Positions 54,845 through 63,484 of a DNA stretch of 64,000 nucleotides are shown one piece after another. Made by a program: the position numbers and the translations under genes. The DNA is taken from contig NZ_JASJUU010000024.1 of assembly GCF_030125375.1 (NCBI RefSeq), forward strand, positions 30,226-94,225. Direction: 5' to 3'. Position 1 is the stretch's first letter. The number at the start of each line of letters is the position of its first letter. This DNA is from Pseudoalteromonas umbrosa (GTDB taxonomy: Bacteria; Pseudomonadota; Gammaproteobacteria; Enterobacterales; Alteromonadaceae). The notes under the pieces are model-generated. The model ran no database searches and had not been told where the DNA came from. It was given only the letters and a program-made list of their open reading frames with translations.

Positions 54845-54853
54845 TGTTACAAT
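54845..54853 (+). promoter_or_regulatory. spc operon promoter (extended -10)
   Basis: Extended -10 element TGTTACAAT (TG at 54845-54846, TACAAT at 54848-54853), followed by the GC-rich discriminator TCCCCGCCC that marks stringently controlled ribosomal promoters. The -35 region is weak. It lies about 110 bp before rplN, matching the position of the E. coli spc promoter between rpsQ and rplN. The S10 operon is not upstream, so this promoter must carry the whole cluster. Confidence 0.55.
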
Positions 54854-54961
54854 TCCCCGCCCTTGAAAGACGAAAGCTTCGTTTTTTGAGTGGAATTTAA
54901 TCTAAATGCTTAGGTTTTATACAAAATCTAAGTAAATGTTAACTACACCGGAGCATAGACA

Positions 54962-55330
54962 ATGATCCAAATGCAAACTCAGCTGGACGTTGCTGATAAC
55001 AGCGGCGCTCGCAAAGTGCAGTGTATTAAAGTCCTTGGTGGTTCGCACCGTCGCTACGCGCGTGTTGGTGACATCATTAAAGTTTCTGTTAAAGAAGCAA
55101 TTCCTCGCGGCAAAGTGAAGAAAGGTGATGTTAAAAACGCAGTAGTAGTGCGTACTAAGAAAGGCGTTCGTCGTCCAGACGGCTCTTTAATCCGTTTCGA
55201 TAGCAATGCGGCTGTTATCTTAAATGATAGCCATCAGCCAATTGGTACTCGTATCTTCGGCCCTGTGACGCGTGAACTTCGTACAGAAAAGTTCATGAAA
55301 ATCGTTTCACTAGCACCAGAAGTACTATAA
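54962..55330 (+). CDS. rplN: 50S ribosomal protein L14
   Basis: 122 aa. Begins MIQMQTQLDVADNSGARK, the L14 signature; binds 23S rRNA near the L19 and S12 bridges. First gene of the spc operon here. Its upstream neighbour is a deacetylase rather than rpsQ. Start at ATG 54962 after a CCGGAG site. Confidence 0.98.
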   Translation: MIQMQTQLDVADNSGARKVQCIKVLGGSHRRYARVGDIIKVSVKEAIPRGKVKKGDVKNAVVVRTKKGVRRPDGSLIRFDSNAAVILNDSHQPIGTRIFGPVTRELRTEKFMKIVSLAPEVL

Positions 55331-55340
55331 GGAGTCGATC

Positions 55341-55655
55341 ATGGCAGCAAAAATCCGTCGTGATGACGAAGTAATCGTACTAGCCGGTAAAGACAAAGGT
55401 AAGCGCGGTAAAGTGCTTTCAGTTGTAACTGAGACTGGTCGTGTATTTGTTGAAGGCGTAAATATCATCAAGAAACACCAGAAGCCTGTACCACAACTAC
55501 AGCAAGCTGGCGGTATTGTTGAGAAAGAAGCGTCTGTCGACGTATCAAATGTAGCGATTTTCAATGCCGAAACTGGCAAAGCAGATCGTGTTGGTTTTAG
55601 ATTTGAAGACGGTAAAAAAGTCCGTTTCTTCAAGTCTACTGGCAAAACTATTTAA
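55341..55655 (+). CDS. rplX: 50S ribosomal protein L24
   Basis: 104 aa. KOW-motif protein starting MAAKIRRDDEVIVLAGKDKG; initiates assembly of the large subunit by binding the 5' domain of 23S rRNA. Starts 10 bp after rplN in the usual order, with AAGGAG upstream. Confidence 0.98.
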   Translation: MAAKIRRDDEVIVLAGKDKGKRGKVLSVVTETGRVFVEGVNIIKKHQKPVPQLQQAGGIVEKEASVDVSNVAIFNAETGKADRVGFRFEDGKKVRFFKSTGKTI

Positions 55656-55670
55656 TAGTTGGAGTAGACG

Positions 55671-56216
55671 ATGGCGAAACTGCATGAAGTGTACAAAGAC
55701 AAAGTAGTAAAAGAACTTTTTGAAAAGTTCGGTTACAGCTCTGTCATGCAAGTCCCTCAGATCGAGAAGATCACACTTAACATGGGTGTGGGCGAAGCCC
55801 TAGCTGACAAGAAAATTCTAGAAAATGCTGTTGCAGACCTAGAAGCAATCTCTGGTCAGAAGCCTCTAGTGACTAAAGCACGCAAATCAGTTGCTGGCTT
55901 TAAGATCCGTGAAGGTTACCCAATTGGCTGTAAAGTAACCCTACGCGGCGAGCGTATGTGGGATTTCCTTGAGCGTTTAGTCTCAATCGCGATGCCACGT
56001 ATTCGTGACTTCCGCGGTGTTAGCGCAAAGTCTTTTGACGGTCGCGGTAACTACTCTATGGGCGTACGTGAGCAAATCATCTTCCCAGAAATTGATTATG
56101 ATAAAGTAGACCGTGTTCGCGGTATGGATATCACAATCACTACTTCTGCGAAAACAGATGATGAAGGCCGTGCGTTATTAGAAGCGTTCAACTTCCCATT
56201 CAAAAAGTTAGGGTAG
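55671..56216 (+). CDS. rplE: 50S ribosomal protein L5
   Basis: 181 aa. 5S rRNA-binding protein with the conserved KITLNMGVGEA and MGVREQIIFPEIDYD blocks. In E. coli the start region of this mRNA is the S8 repressor target that regulates the operon; whether it is retained here I could not confirm by folding. Confidence 0.98.
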   Translation: MAKLHEVYKDKVVKELFEKFGYSSVMQVPQIEKITLNMGVGEALADKKILENAVADLEAISGQKPLVTKARKSVAGFKIREGYPIGCKVTLRGERMWDFLERLVSIAMPRIRDFRGVSAKSFDGRGNYSMGVREQIIFPEIDYDKVDRVRGMDITITTSAKTDDEGRALLEAFNFPFKKLG

Positions 56217-56220
56217 GGTT

Positions 56221-56526
56221 ATGGCAAAGAATTCAATGAAAGCGCGTGACGTAAAACGTGCTAAATTAGTTGCACAGTACGCAGAAAAGCGTGCTGCACT
56301 TAAAGCTATCATCAGCGATGTTAAAACATCTGATGATGAGCGTTGGGACGCGGTATTAAAGCTTCAGTCTTTACCGCGTGATTCTAGCCCTTCACGTCAA
56401 CGTAATCGTTGTAACATTACGGGCCGCCCACATGGTTACCTTCGCAAGTTCGGCCTAAGCCGTATCAAAGTTCGCGAAGCAGCTATGCGCGGTGAAATTC
56501 CTGGCCTTAAAAAGGCTTCTTGGTAA
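56221..56526 (+). CDS. rpsN: 30S ribosomal protein S14
   Basis: 101 aa, the long zinc-independent (C-minus) form, lacking the CxxC pairs. Signature RCNITGRPHGYLRKFGLSR is near the C-terminus. Positioned 4 bp after rplE, so the genes are translationally coupled. Confidence 0.98.
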   Translation: MAKNSMKARDVKRAKLVAQYAEKRAALKAIISDVKTSDDERWDAVLKLQSLPRDSSPSRQRNRCNITGRPHGYLRKFGLSRIKVREAAMRGEIPGLKKASW

Positions 56527-56546
56527 TAGAATCACGGGAGTAAGAC

Positions 56547-56939
56547 ATGAGCTTGCAAGATCCAATCGCGGATTTGTTTACACGCATCCGTAACGGTCAG
56601 TCTGCGAAGAAGGTAGAAGTAACAATGCCAACTTCAAAGCTGAAAGTAGCTGTTGCTGACGTACTGAAAAACGAAGGTTTCATCACTGGTTATTCAGTAT
56701 CAGGCGACGTAAAAGCAGAATTGACTATCGAACTTAAGTACTTCGAAGGCAAAGCTGTTATCGAAAGCATCCAGCGTGTTAGCCGCCCTGGTCTACGTAT
56801 CTATAAGAAACGTGACGAATTACCTAAGGTAATGGGTGGTCTAGGTATCGCTATCGTATCAACTTCTAAAGGCCTGATGACAGACCGCGCTGCGCGTACC
56901 GCTGGTGTTGGTGGTGAAATCATTGGCTTTGTAGCTTAA
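56547..56939 (+). CDS. rpsH: 30S ribosomal protein S8
   Basis: 130 aa. 16S rRNA central-domain binder and, in E. coli, the autogenous repressor of the spc operon. It begins MSLQDPIADLFTRIRNGQ and ends with STSKGLMTDRAARTAGVGGE. The start has CGGGAG upstream. Confidence 0.98.
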   Translation: MSLQDPIADLFTRIRNGQSAKKVEVTMPTSKLKVAVADVLKNEGFITGYSVSGDVKAELTIELKYFEGKAVIESIQRVSRPGLRIYKKRDELPKVMGGLGIAIVSTSKGLMTDRAARTAGVGGEIIGFVA

Positions 56940-56952
56940 TCGGAGGGGAACT

Positions 56953-57483
56953 ATGTCTCGTATTGCGAAGGCTCCTATTGCTGTTCCTGCCGGTGTTGAA
57001 GTTGCAATTAACGGCCAGGAAATCAAAGTTAAAGGTAAAAACGGTGAATTGACTCGCGTTCTTAACGACGCAGTTGAAGTTGTTCTTAACGACAACGTTA
57101 TCACTACAGTACCTCGTGAAGTAGCAAATGCTTGGGCTCAAGCTGGTACTGCACGCGCTCTGATCAACAACATGATCATCGGCGTTAACGAAGGTTTTGA
57201 AAAGAAACTACAACTAGTCGGTGTTGGTTACCGTGCTGCAGTTAAGGGTAAAGTTTTAGACTTAACTCTTGGCTTCTCACACCCAGTGAACTTCGAGATC
57301 CCAGCGGGTATCACAATCGAAGCTCCAAGCCAGACTGAAATCGTTGTTAAAGGCGCAGACAAGCAGCTAGTTGGTCAAACTGCTGCAAACATCCGCTCAT
57401 ACCGTGAACCAGAGCCTTATAAAGGTAAAGGTGTACGTTACGCTGATGAGCACGTGCGTCGTAAAGAGGCTAAGAAGAAGTAA
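56953..57483 (+). CDS. rplF: 50S ribosomal protein L6
   Basis: 176 aa. Two-domain L6 protein beginning MSRIAKAPIAVPAGVEV; the conserved C-terminal EPYKGKGVRYADEHVRRKE is present. Located in canonical order after rpsH with a GGAGGGG site. Confidence 0.98.
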   Translation: MSRIAKAPIAVPAGVEVAINGQEIKVKGKNGELTRVLNDAVEVVLNDNVITTVPREVANAWAQAGTARALINNMIIGVNEGFEKKLQLVGVGYRAAVKGKVLDLTLGFSHPVNFEIPAGITIEAPSQTEIVVKGADKQLVGQTAANIRSYREPEPYKGKGVRYADEHVRRKEAKKK

Positions 57484-57492
57484 GGTAAGACG

Positions 57493-57843
57493 ATGGATAA
57501 GAAAACAGCTCGTCTACGTCGTGCTAAGCGCACTCGTAGAAATATTATCGAACAAGGCACAACGCGTCTTGTTATCCACCGCACGCCACGTCACATATAC
57601 GCTCAAATCGTAAACGTTGAGGGTATTGTACTGGCTGCTGCTTCTACTGTTGAAAAAGCAATTGCTGAAACAGTTAAAGGCACTGGCAACATCGAAGCTG
57701 CACAAGCAGTTGGTAAAGCAGTTGCTGAACGCGCGGCAGACAAAGGCATCGAAAAGCTTGCTTTTGACCGCAGTGGCTTTAAATATCACGGCCGTGTGAA
57801 GGCGCTTGCTGATGCAGCGCGTGAAGCCGGTCTGCAATTCTAG
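57493..57843 (+). CDS. rplR: 50S ribosomal protein L18
   Basis: 116 aa. 5S rRNA-binding protein; N-terminal basic MDKKTARLRRAKRTRR and C-terminal YHGRVKALADAAREAGLQF are standard. Starts 10 bp after rplF. Confidence 0.98.
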   Translation: MDKKTARLRRAKRTRRNIIEQGTTRLVIHRTPRHIYAQIVNVEGIVLAAASTVEKAIAETVKGTGNIEAAQAVGKAVAERAADKGIEKLAFDRSGFKYHGRVKALADAAREAGLQF

Positions 57844-57852
57844 GAGTAGACA

Positions 57853-58359
57853 ATGGCTAACGTAGAAGCAAAGCAACAACAGCCTGATTTGGCTGAAAAG
57901 CTAATCGCGGTAAACCGTGTGTCTAAAGTGGTTAAAGGTGGTCGTATCTTTAGCTTCACTGCACTAACTGTAGTTGGTGATGGCGCAGGTAAAGTAGGTT
58001 TTGGTTACGGTAAAGCACGCGAAGTTCCAGCTGCGATTCAAAAAGCAATGGAAAAAGCACGCCGTAACATGGTAAATGTTGATCTTAACGGTCACACGCT
58101 ACAGCACCCAATCAAGGGTCGCCACGCGGGTTCTAAAGTATACATGCAGCCTGCATCTGAAGGTACAGGTATCATCGCCGGTGGTGCGATGCGTGCAGTA
58201 CTAGAAGTAGCTGGTGTACAGAACGTACTTTCAAAAGCATACGGTTCTACTAACCCGATCAACATCGTTCGCGCAACAATTTCTGCTCTAGAGAACATGA
58301 ACTCTCCAGAGAAGATCGCTGCGAAACGTGGTCTTAGCGTAGATGAAATCTTGGGGTAA
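57853..58359 (+). CDS. rpsE: 30S ribosomal protein S5
   Basis: 168 aa. Decoding-fidelity protein with double-stranded-RNA-binding-like N-domain (NRVSKVVKGGRIFSFTALTV) and the C-terminal PINIVRATISALENM motif. Starts with TAGGAG 8 bp upstream. Confidence 0.98.
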   Translation: MANVEAKQQQPDLAEKLIAVNRVSKVVKGGRIFSFTALTVVGDGAGKVGFGYGKAREVPAAIQKAMEKARRNMVNVDLNGHTLQHPIKGRHAGSKVYMQPASEGTGIIAGGAMRAVLEVAGVQNVLSKAYGSTNPINIVRATISALENMNSPEKIAAKRGLSVDEILG

Positions 58360-58365
58360 GAAACC

Positions 58366-58545
58366 ATGGCAAACACAGTTAAAGTAACACAAGTACGTAG
58401 CTCAATCGGTCGTTTACCGAAGCATAAAGCTACATTACGTGGCCTTGGTTTACGTCGTATCAACCATACTGTTGAGCTAGAAGATACTCCAGCAGTACGT
58501 GGTATGATCAACCAAGTTTCTTACATGGTTAAGGTTGAGGGCTAA
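58366..58545 (+). CDS. rpmD: 50S ribosomal protein L30
   Basis: 59 aa, too short for a standard length cut-off but unmistakable: MANTVKVTQVRSSIGRLPK, then GLGLRRINHTVELED. It lies 7 bp after rpsE and a few bases before rplO, its usual place. The start has GGGGTAAG upstream. Confidence 0.96.
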   Translation: MANTVKVTQVRSSIGRLPKHKATLRGLGLRRINHTVELEDTPAVRGMINQVSYMVKVEG

Positions 58546-58549
58546 TTCG

Positions 58550-58984
58550 ATGCAATTGAATACACTTTCTCCTGCTGCAGGTTCAAAAACTGCTGGTAAG
58601 CGCGTTGGTCGTGGTATCGGCTCTGGTCTAGGTAAGACTGGTGGTCGTGGTCACAAAGGTCAAAAGTCGCGTTCTGGCGGTAAAGTACGTGTTGGTTTTG
58701 AAGGCGGTCAAATGCCTATGCAACGCCGTCTACCAAAGTTTGGCTTCACTTCACGCAAATCACTAGTATCTGCTGAAGTAAACCTTTTCGAAATCGCGAA
58801 GGTTGAAGGCGACGTGGTAGAGCTAAGCACACTACAAGCAGCTGGTATCGTTAAGAAGAACATTCAGTTCGTAAAAGTTGTTAAATCTGGCGAAGTTTCA
58901 CGCGCAGTTACTGTTAAAGGCATTAAAGTGTCTAAAGGTGCTCGCGAAGCTATCGAAGCTGCCGGAGGCAAGGTAGAAGACTAA
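58550..58984 (+). CDS. rplO: 50S ribosomal protein L15
   Basis: 144 aa. Begins MQLNTLSPAAGSK; the GRGIGSGLGKTGGRGHKGQ glycine/arginine-rich N-terminal extension is typical. Start set at ATG 58550 to match the family; the frame is open further upstream into rpmD. Confidence 0.97.
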   Translation: MQLNTLSPAAGSKTAGKRVGRGIGSGLGKTGGRGHKGQKSRSGGKVRVGFEGGQMPMQRRLPKFGFTSRKSLVSAEVNLFEIAKVEGDVVELSTLQAAGIVKKNIQFVKVVKSGEVSRAVTVKGIKVSKGAREAIEAAGGKVED

Positions 58985-58995
58985 GGAAGTACACT

Positions 58996-60324
58996 ATGGC
59001 TAAACCAGGTCAAGATATGCAAAGCGCACAAAGTGGGCTTGCGGAGTTGAAGCGCCGATTACTTTTCGTATTGGGTGCCATCATTATTTACCGTTTAGGT
59101 TCATTCGTGCCTATCCCTGGGATTGACGCCGCTGTACTTGCCGAGTTCTTCGAGCAACAAAAGGGCACCATCTTTGCCATGTTTAACATGTTCAGTGGTG
59201 GTGCGCTTGAGCGTGCATCTGTACTTGCGCTGGGTATTATGCCTTATATCTCAGCCTCGATTATCATGCAGCTATTAACGCATATACATCCTGCGATGAT
59301 AGAGCTGAAAAAAGAGGGTGAGCAAGGTCGTAAAAAGATCAGCCAGTACACGCGTTACGGCACGCTCGTGCTTGCTACAATACAGTCGATCGGTATTGCA
59401 ACTAACCTGCCAAATATGATGCAAGGCTTAGTTGTGAATCCTGGTTTCGGTTTCTACTTCACCGCAGTGGTGAGTTTAGTAACTGGTACTATGTTCCTGA
59501 TGTGGCTGGGCGAACAAATTACAGAACGTGGTATCGGTAACGGTATCTCAGTACTGATATTTGTTGGTATTGTAGCTAACCTGCCGTCTGCAATCGGTTC
59601 GACAGCAGAAATGGCGCGCCAAGGCGATTTGAATGTCTTTATCTTAGCACTTATTGCGTTTATCGTTGTCGCAGTAACTTACATGGTAGTATTCTTTGAG
59701 CGTGGTCAACGTCGTATTGTCGTTAACTATGCGAAACGTCAGCAAGGCCGTCAGGTTTTTGCAGCGCAGAGTACACACTTACCATTGAAAGTTAACATGG
59801 CAGGGGTTATTCCACCAATATTTGCTAGCAGCATCATTCTGTTCCCTGGTACAATTGCAAGCTGGTTCGGCCAAGGCGAAGGTCCACTTGCTGATGCACT
59901 ACAAGCAGTGTCAGCTGTGTTGACCCCTGGTCAGCCTCTGTACGCAATGGTACTAGCCGCAGCGATTATTTTCTTCTGCTTTTTCTACACAGCGTTGGTG
60001 TTTAACCCACGTGAAACAGCAGATAATTTGAAAAAATCTGGCGCATTTATTCCAGGTTATCGCCCAGGTGAGCAGACGTCTAAATACATTGATAAAGTGA
60101 TGACACGCCTGACATTGGCAGGTGCAATGTACATTACCTTTATCTGTCTGGTGCCCGAGTTTATGACCATGGCATGGCAAACGCCATTCTACTTCGGCGG
60201 TACATCAATTTTGATTATCGTTGTTGTTATCATGGACTTTATGGCACAAGTACAGACTCATTTGATGTCTCATCAATATGATTCTGTGCTGAAAAAAGCA
60301 AACCTTAAAGGCTACGGCCGATAG
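58996..60324 (+). CDS. secY: Preprotein translocase subunit SecY
   Basis: Central pore subunit of the SecYEG translocon, 442 aa with ten transmembrane helices. Conserved loops PGIDAAVLAEFF, the plug region, LGIMPYISASIIMQLLT and the cytoplasmic YAKRQQGRQVFAAQSTHLPLK are all seen. Canonical location between rplO and rpmJ. ATG 58996 has AAGGAAG upstream. Confidence 0.98.
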   Translation: MAKPGQDMQSAQSGLAELKRRLLFVLGAIIIYRLGSFVPIPGIDAAVLAEFFEQQKGTIFAMFNMFSGGALERASVLALGIMPYISASIIMQLLTHIHPAMIELKKEGEQGRKKISQYTRYGTLVLATIQSIGIATNLPNMMQGLVVNPGFGFYFTAVVSLVTGTMFLMWLGEQITERGIGNGISVLIFVGIVANLPSAIGSTAEMARQGDLNVFILALIAFIVVAVTYMVVFFERGQRRIVVNYAKRQQGRQVFAAQSTHLPLKVNMAGVIPPIFASSIILFPGTIASWFGQGEGPLADALQAVSAVLTPGQPLYAMVLAAAIIFFCFFYTALVFNPRETADNLKKSGAFIPGYRPGEQTSKYIDKVMTRLTLAGAMYITFICLVPEFMTMAWQTPFYFGGTSILIIVVVIMDFMAQVQTHLMSHQYDSVLKKANLKGYGR

Positions 60325-60345
60325 GGTCTGTTACGGAGTTGAGTT

Positions 60346-60459
60346 ATGAAAGTACGTGCTTCCGTTAAGAAAATTTGCCGTAACTGTAAAGTTATCAAGC
60401 GTGCTGGTGTAGTACGCGTGATCTGCAGTGAGCCTAAGCACAAGCAAAGGCAAGGCTAA
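60346..60459 (+). CDS. rpmJ: 50S ribosomal protein L36
   Basis: 37 aa. Short zinc-ribbon protein with Cys11, Cys14, Cys27 and His32 (ICRNC and VICSEPKH), the zinc-binding C-plus form. Reads MKVRASVKKICRNCK. It lies 21 bp after secY, with CGGAG upstream. Confidence 0.96.
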   Translation: MKVRASVKKICRNCKVIKRAGVVRVICSEPKHKQRQG

Positions 60460-60473
60460 GAAATCTAGTCGTG

Positions 60474-60501
60474 CAGGCTAAGTTAATCACTTAGCCTGTT
60501 T
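60474..60501 (+). other. Hairpin between rpmJ and rpsM
   Basis: Perfect 10-bp stem CAGGCTAAGT (60474-60483) / ACTTAGCCTG (60489-60498), loop TAATC, followed by only TTT. It could be an attenuator or mRNA-processing site between the spc and alpha operons. Confidence 0.5.
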
Positions 60502-60509
60502 CATTGGTA

Positions 60510-60600
60510 AAACTTGAATGTCGGTTGGGTATCCTGTACGGGCTTTCCAACAAGATGATAATCAGGTTTATTTATAGGAGATATGTTAGTGGCCCGTATC
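60510..60600 (+). promoter_or_regulatory. Alpha operon leader, probable S4-binding pseudoknot (approximate bounds)
   Basis: The 120-bp gap between rpmJ and rpsM contains GGGTATCCTGTACGGGCTTT and an AGGAG followed by a GTG start, resembling the alpha-operon leader RNA on which S4 represses translation in E. coli. Resemblance is from memory of that leader's sequence; the pseudoknot was not folded, so bounds are approximate. Confidence 0.5.
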
Positions 60601-60945
60601 GCAGGCATTAACGTTCCTGACCATAAGCATGCTGTTATTGGTTTAACAAGCATCTATGGTGTAGGTAAAACTCGCGCTAAGGCTATCTTAGCTGCGACAG
60701 GTATCGCTGAAACTACTAAAATCGGCGAGTTAAACGACGAAACTCTTGACATCCTTCGTGAAGAAGTTGGCAAGTACACTGTTGAAGGTGATCTTCGTCG
60801 TGAAGTAACACTAAACATCAAACGTCTTATGGACCTTGGTTGTTTCCGTGGCTTACGTCACCGTCGTTCGTTACCACTACGTGGTCAACGTACTAAGACT
60901 AACGCGCGTACTCGTAAGGGTCCACGCAAGCCTATCAAGAAATAA
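60589..60945 (+). CDS. rpsM: 30S ribosomal protein S13
   Basis: 118 aa. Head-domain protein contacting the P-site tRNA; begins with RIAGINVPDHKHAVIGLTSIYGVG and ends with a basic tail. Start set at GTG 60589 because AGGAG at 60576-60580 is 8 bp upstream and this matches the family N-terminus; an ATG at 60583 is only 2 bp from the site. Confidence 0.96.
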   Translation: MARIAGINVPDHKHAVIGLTSIYGVGKTRAKAILAATGIAETTKIGELNDETLDILREEVGKYTVEGDLRREVTLNIKRLMDLGCFRGLRHRRSLPLRGQRTKTNARTRKGPRKPIKK

Positions 60946-60958
60946 GGTGGGGTAAGTT

Positions 60959-61345
60959 ATGGCAAAAGCACCAATTCGTCGTAAAAAGGTCAAAAAGCAA
61001 GTTGTTGACGGTATGGCTCACGTTCATGCTTCTTTCAACAACACTATTGTGACCATCACTGACCGTCAAGGTAATGCTCTTTCTTGGGCGACTGCGGGTG
61101 GTTCAGGTTTCCGTGGTTCTCGTAAGTCTACTCCGTTCGCTGCACAGGTTGCTGCTGAGCGCGCAGGTACTGCTGCACAAGAGTACGGTCTTAAGAACTT
61201 AGAAGTATTCATTAAAGGTCCAGGTCCAGGCCGTGAGTCTGCTGTACGTGCATTGAATGCTGCTGGTTTCCGTATCACAAACATCACTGACGTGACGCCA
61301 ATCCCACATAATGGTTGTCGTCCACCGAAGAAACGTCGCGTATAA
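60959..61345 (+). CDS. rpsK: 30S ribosomal protein S11
   Basis: 128 aa. Platform protein of the 30S subunit; signature GMAHVHASFNNTIVTITDRQG and the conserved C-terminal PHNGCRPPKKRRV. Starts 13 bp after rpsM. Confidence 0.98.
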   Translation: MAKAPIRRKKVKKQVVDGMAHVHASFNNTIVTITDRQGNALSWATAGGSGFRGSRKSTPFAAQVAAERAGTAAQEYGLKNLEVFIKGPGPGRESAVRALNAAGFRITNITDVTPIPHNGCRPPKKRRV

Positions 61346-61367
61346 TTAATAGGTTAGGAGAAAGAAC

Positions 61368-61988
61368 ATGGCAAGATATTTGGGCCCTAAGCTCAAGCTG
61401 AGTCGTCGTGAAGGTACTGACCTGTTCCTTAAAAGCGGCGTAAGAGCAATTGACTCTAAGTGTAAACTAGAAACAGCACCTGGTCAGCACGGCGCACGTA
61501 AAGGTCGTCTATCTGACTACGGTTTACAGTTACGTGAAAAGCAAAAAGTTCGTCGTATCTACGGTGTACTTGAAAAGCAATTCCGCAACTACTATAAAGA
61601 AGCTGCTCGCCTTAAAGGTAACACAGGTGAAAACTTGTTACAGCTTCTAGAGCAACGTCTAGACAATGTTGTATATCGCATGGGTTTTGCAAGCACACGT
61701 GCTGAAGCACGTCAGCTAGTAAGCCACAAAGCGATTATGGTTAATGGTCGTGTTGTGAATATTCCTTCTTTCGTTATTACTCCAGAAGATGTAGTAGTAA
61801 TCCGTGAGAAGTCTAAGAAGCAAGCGCGTATCATCGCTGCTCTAGAGTTGGCTGAGCAACGCGAAAAGCCAACTTGGATTGAAGTTGACGGTAAGAAAAT
61901 GGAAGGTACTTTTAAGCGCCTACCTGAGCGTTCTGATCTGTCTGCGGACATTAATGAACAACTAATCGTCGAACTTTACTCGAAGTAA
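61368..61988 (+). CDS. rpsD: 30S ribosomal protein S4
   Basis: 206 aa. Primary 16S-binding protein and, in E. coli, the translational repressor of the alpha operon. Begins MARYLGPKLKLSRREG with the S4 RNA-binding domain RLDNVVYRMGFASTRAEARQ. No zinc-binding Cys cluster, so C-minus type. Confidence 0.98.
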   Translation: MARYLGPKLKLSRREGTDLFLKSGVRAIDSKCKLETAPGQHGARKGRLSDYGLQLREKQKVRRIYGVLEKQFRNYYKEAARLKGNTGENLLQLLEQRLDNVVYRMGFASTRAEARQLVSHKAIMVNGRVVNIPSFVITPEDVVVIREKSKKQARIIAALELAEQREKPTWIEVDGKKMEGTFKRLPERSDLSADINEQLIVELYSK

Positions 61989-62012
61989 AGTTAAGAGTTA
62001 AGAGAGGATAAA

Positions 62013-62999
62013 ATGCAGGGTTCTGTAACCGAATTCCTAAAACCAAGATTAGTCGATATCGACGCTATCAACTCAACCCGTTCTAAAGTAGTTTTAGAGC
62101 CTCTAGAGCGTGGCTTTGGTCACACTTTAGGTAATGCTTTACGTCGTATTCTTCTTTCGTCTATGCCGGGTTGTGCAGTGACAGAAGTAGAGATCGACGG
62201 TGTATTACACGAGTACAGCGCGAAAGAAGGCGTACAAGAAGACATCATTGAAATCCTGTTAAACCTTAAAGGTCTAGCAGTTACTTTAGAAGGTAAAGAT
62301 GAAGTTTTCCTTACCCTGACTAAGTCTGGTGTAGGCCCTGTGACTGCGGCTGACATCCAGCACGACGGCGATGTAACAATTGCTAATCCTGAACACGTTA
62401 TTTGTCACTTAACTGCTGACAATAGCGATATCAGTATGCGTATCCGTGTTGAGCGCGGTCGTGGTTATGTTCCGGCGTCAAGTCGTTTATCCTCTGATGA
62501 CGATGAGCGTCCAATTGGTCGTCTGTTGCTAGATGCATCATTCAGTCCAGTTGAACGTATTGCGTACTCGGTTGAATCAGCCCGTGTTGAGCAGCGTACT
62601 GACTTAGATAAACTAATTATCGATATGGAAACTAATGGCACACTAGATCCTGAAGAAGCGATCCGTCGTGCATCTACAATCCTAGCTGAACAGCTAGAAG
62701 CGTTTGTAGATTTGCGCGATGTTTCTGAGCCAGAAGAAAAAGAAGAGAAGCCGGAGTTTGATCCGATTTTACTTCGTCCTGTTGATGATTTAGAGCTAAC
62801 AGTACGTTCTGCAAACTGTCTGAAAGCCGAGCAAATTCAATATATCGGTGATCTGGTACAGCGTACTGAGGTTGAGCTTCTTAAGACGCCAAACCTTGGT
62901 AAGAAATCTCTAACAGAGATTAAAGACGTGCTAGCTTCTCGTGGTCTTTCTCTAGGCATGCGTCTAGAAAATTGGCCACCTGCAAGTCTAGCTGAATAA
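62013..62999 (+). CDS. rpoA: RNA polymerase alpha subunit RpoA
   Basis: 328 aa. N-terminal domain for dimerisation (RGFGHTLGNALRRILLSSMPG) and C-terminal domain (LRPVDDLELTVRSANCLKAE, LGKKSLTEIKDVL) for activator and UP-element contact are both complete. AGAGGAT lies upstream of ATG 62013. Canonical position before rplQ. Confidence 0.98.
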   Translation: MQGSVTEFLKPRLVDIDAINSTRSKVVLEPLERGFGHTLGNALRRILLSSMPGCAVTEVEIDGVLHEYSAKEGVQEDIIEILLNLKGLAVTLEGKDEVFLTLTKSGVGPVTAADIQHDGDVTIANPEHVICHLTADNSDISMRIRVERGRGYVPASSRLSSDDDERPIGRLLLDASFSPVERIAYSVESARVEQRTDLDKLIIDMETNGTLDPEEAIRRASTILAEQLEAFVDLRDVSEPEEKEEKPEFDPILLRPVDDLELTVRSANCLKAEQIQYIGDLVQRTEVELLKTPNLGKKSLTEIKDVLASRGLSLGMRLENWPPASLAE

Positions 63000-63037
63000 T
63001 CAGATTACTATATTAGTTTAGTTAGAAGGATAGGGTC

Positions 63038-63439
63038 ATGCGCCATCGTAAGAGTGGTCGTCAATTAAACCGTAACAGCAGCCATCGCAAAGCGATGTTC
63101 AGCAATATGGCTGGTTCTTTGGTGAAGCACGAAATCATCAAAACAACTTTGCCTAAAGCGAAAGAGTTGCGCCGTGTAATTGAGCCTTTAATCACACTGG
63201 CTAAGACTGACAGCGTAGCAAACCGTCGTTTAGCGTTTGCTCGCACGCGTGATAAAGAAGTAGTTGGTAAATTGTTCTCTGAGATCGGTCCACGTTTCGC
63301 GGATCGTCCAGGTGGTTACACTCGTATTCTTAAGTGTGGCTTCCGTGCAGGTGACAATGCGCCAATGGCTTATATTGAACTACTTGATCGCCCAGTTGCG
63401 ACTGAAGAAGTTCAAGAAGACGCGCAGTCTGCAGAGTAA
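63038..63439 (+). CDS. rplQ: 50S ribosomal protein L17
   Basis: 133 aa. Begins MRHRKSGRQLNRNSSHRKAM with the L17 core IKTTLPKAKELRRVIEPLI and an acidic C-terminal tail. Last gene of the alpha operon; a strong terminator follows at 63456. Confidence 0.98.
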   Translation: MRHRKSGRQLNRNSSHRKAMFSNMAGSLVKHEIIKTTLPKAKELRRVIEPLITLAKTDSVANRRLAFARTRDKEVVGKLFSEIGPRFADRPGGYTRILKCGFRAGDNAPMAYIELLDRPVATEEVQEDAQSAE

Positions 63440-63455
63440 GTCTTTATAAGACACG

Positions 63456-63484
63456 AAAAAGCCGAGCATTAGCTCGGCTTTTTT
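63456..63484 (+). terminator. Terminator of the alpha operon
   Basis: Stem GCCGAGC (63461-63467) / GCTCGGC (63472-63478), loop ATTA, preceded by AAAAA and followed by TTTTTT. It is a strong rho-independent terminator 17 bp after rplQ. Confidence 0.93.

Noticed and set aside
54819..54853. A -35 TTGAAC at 54819-54824 with -10 TACAAT for the spc promoter
   Set aside because: The spacer would be 23 bp, too long; the extended -10 interpretation was preferred.
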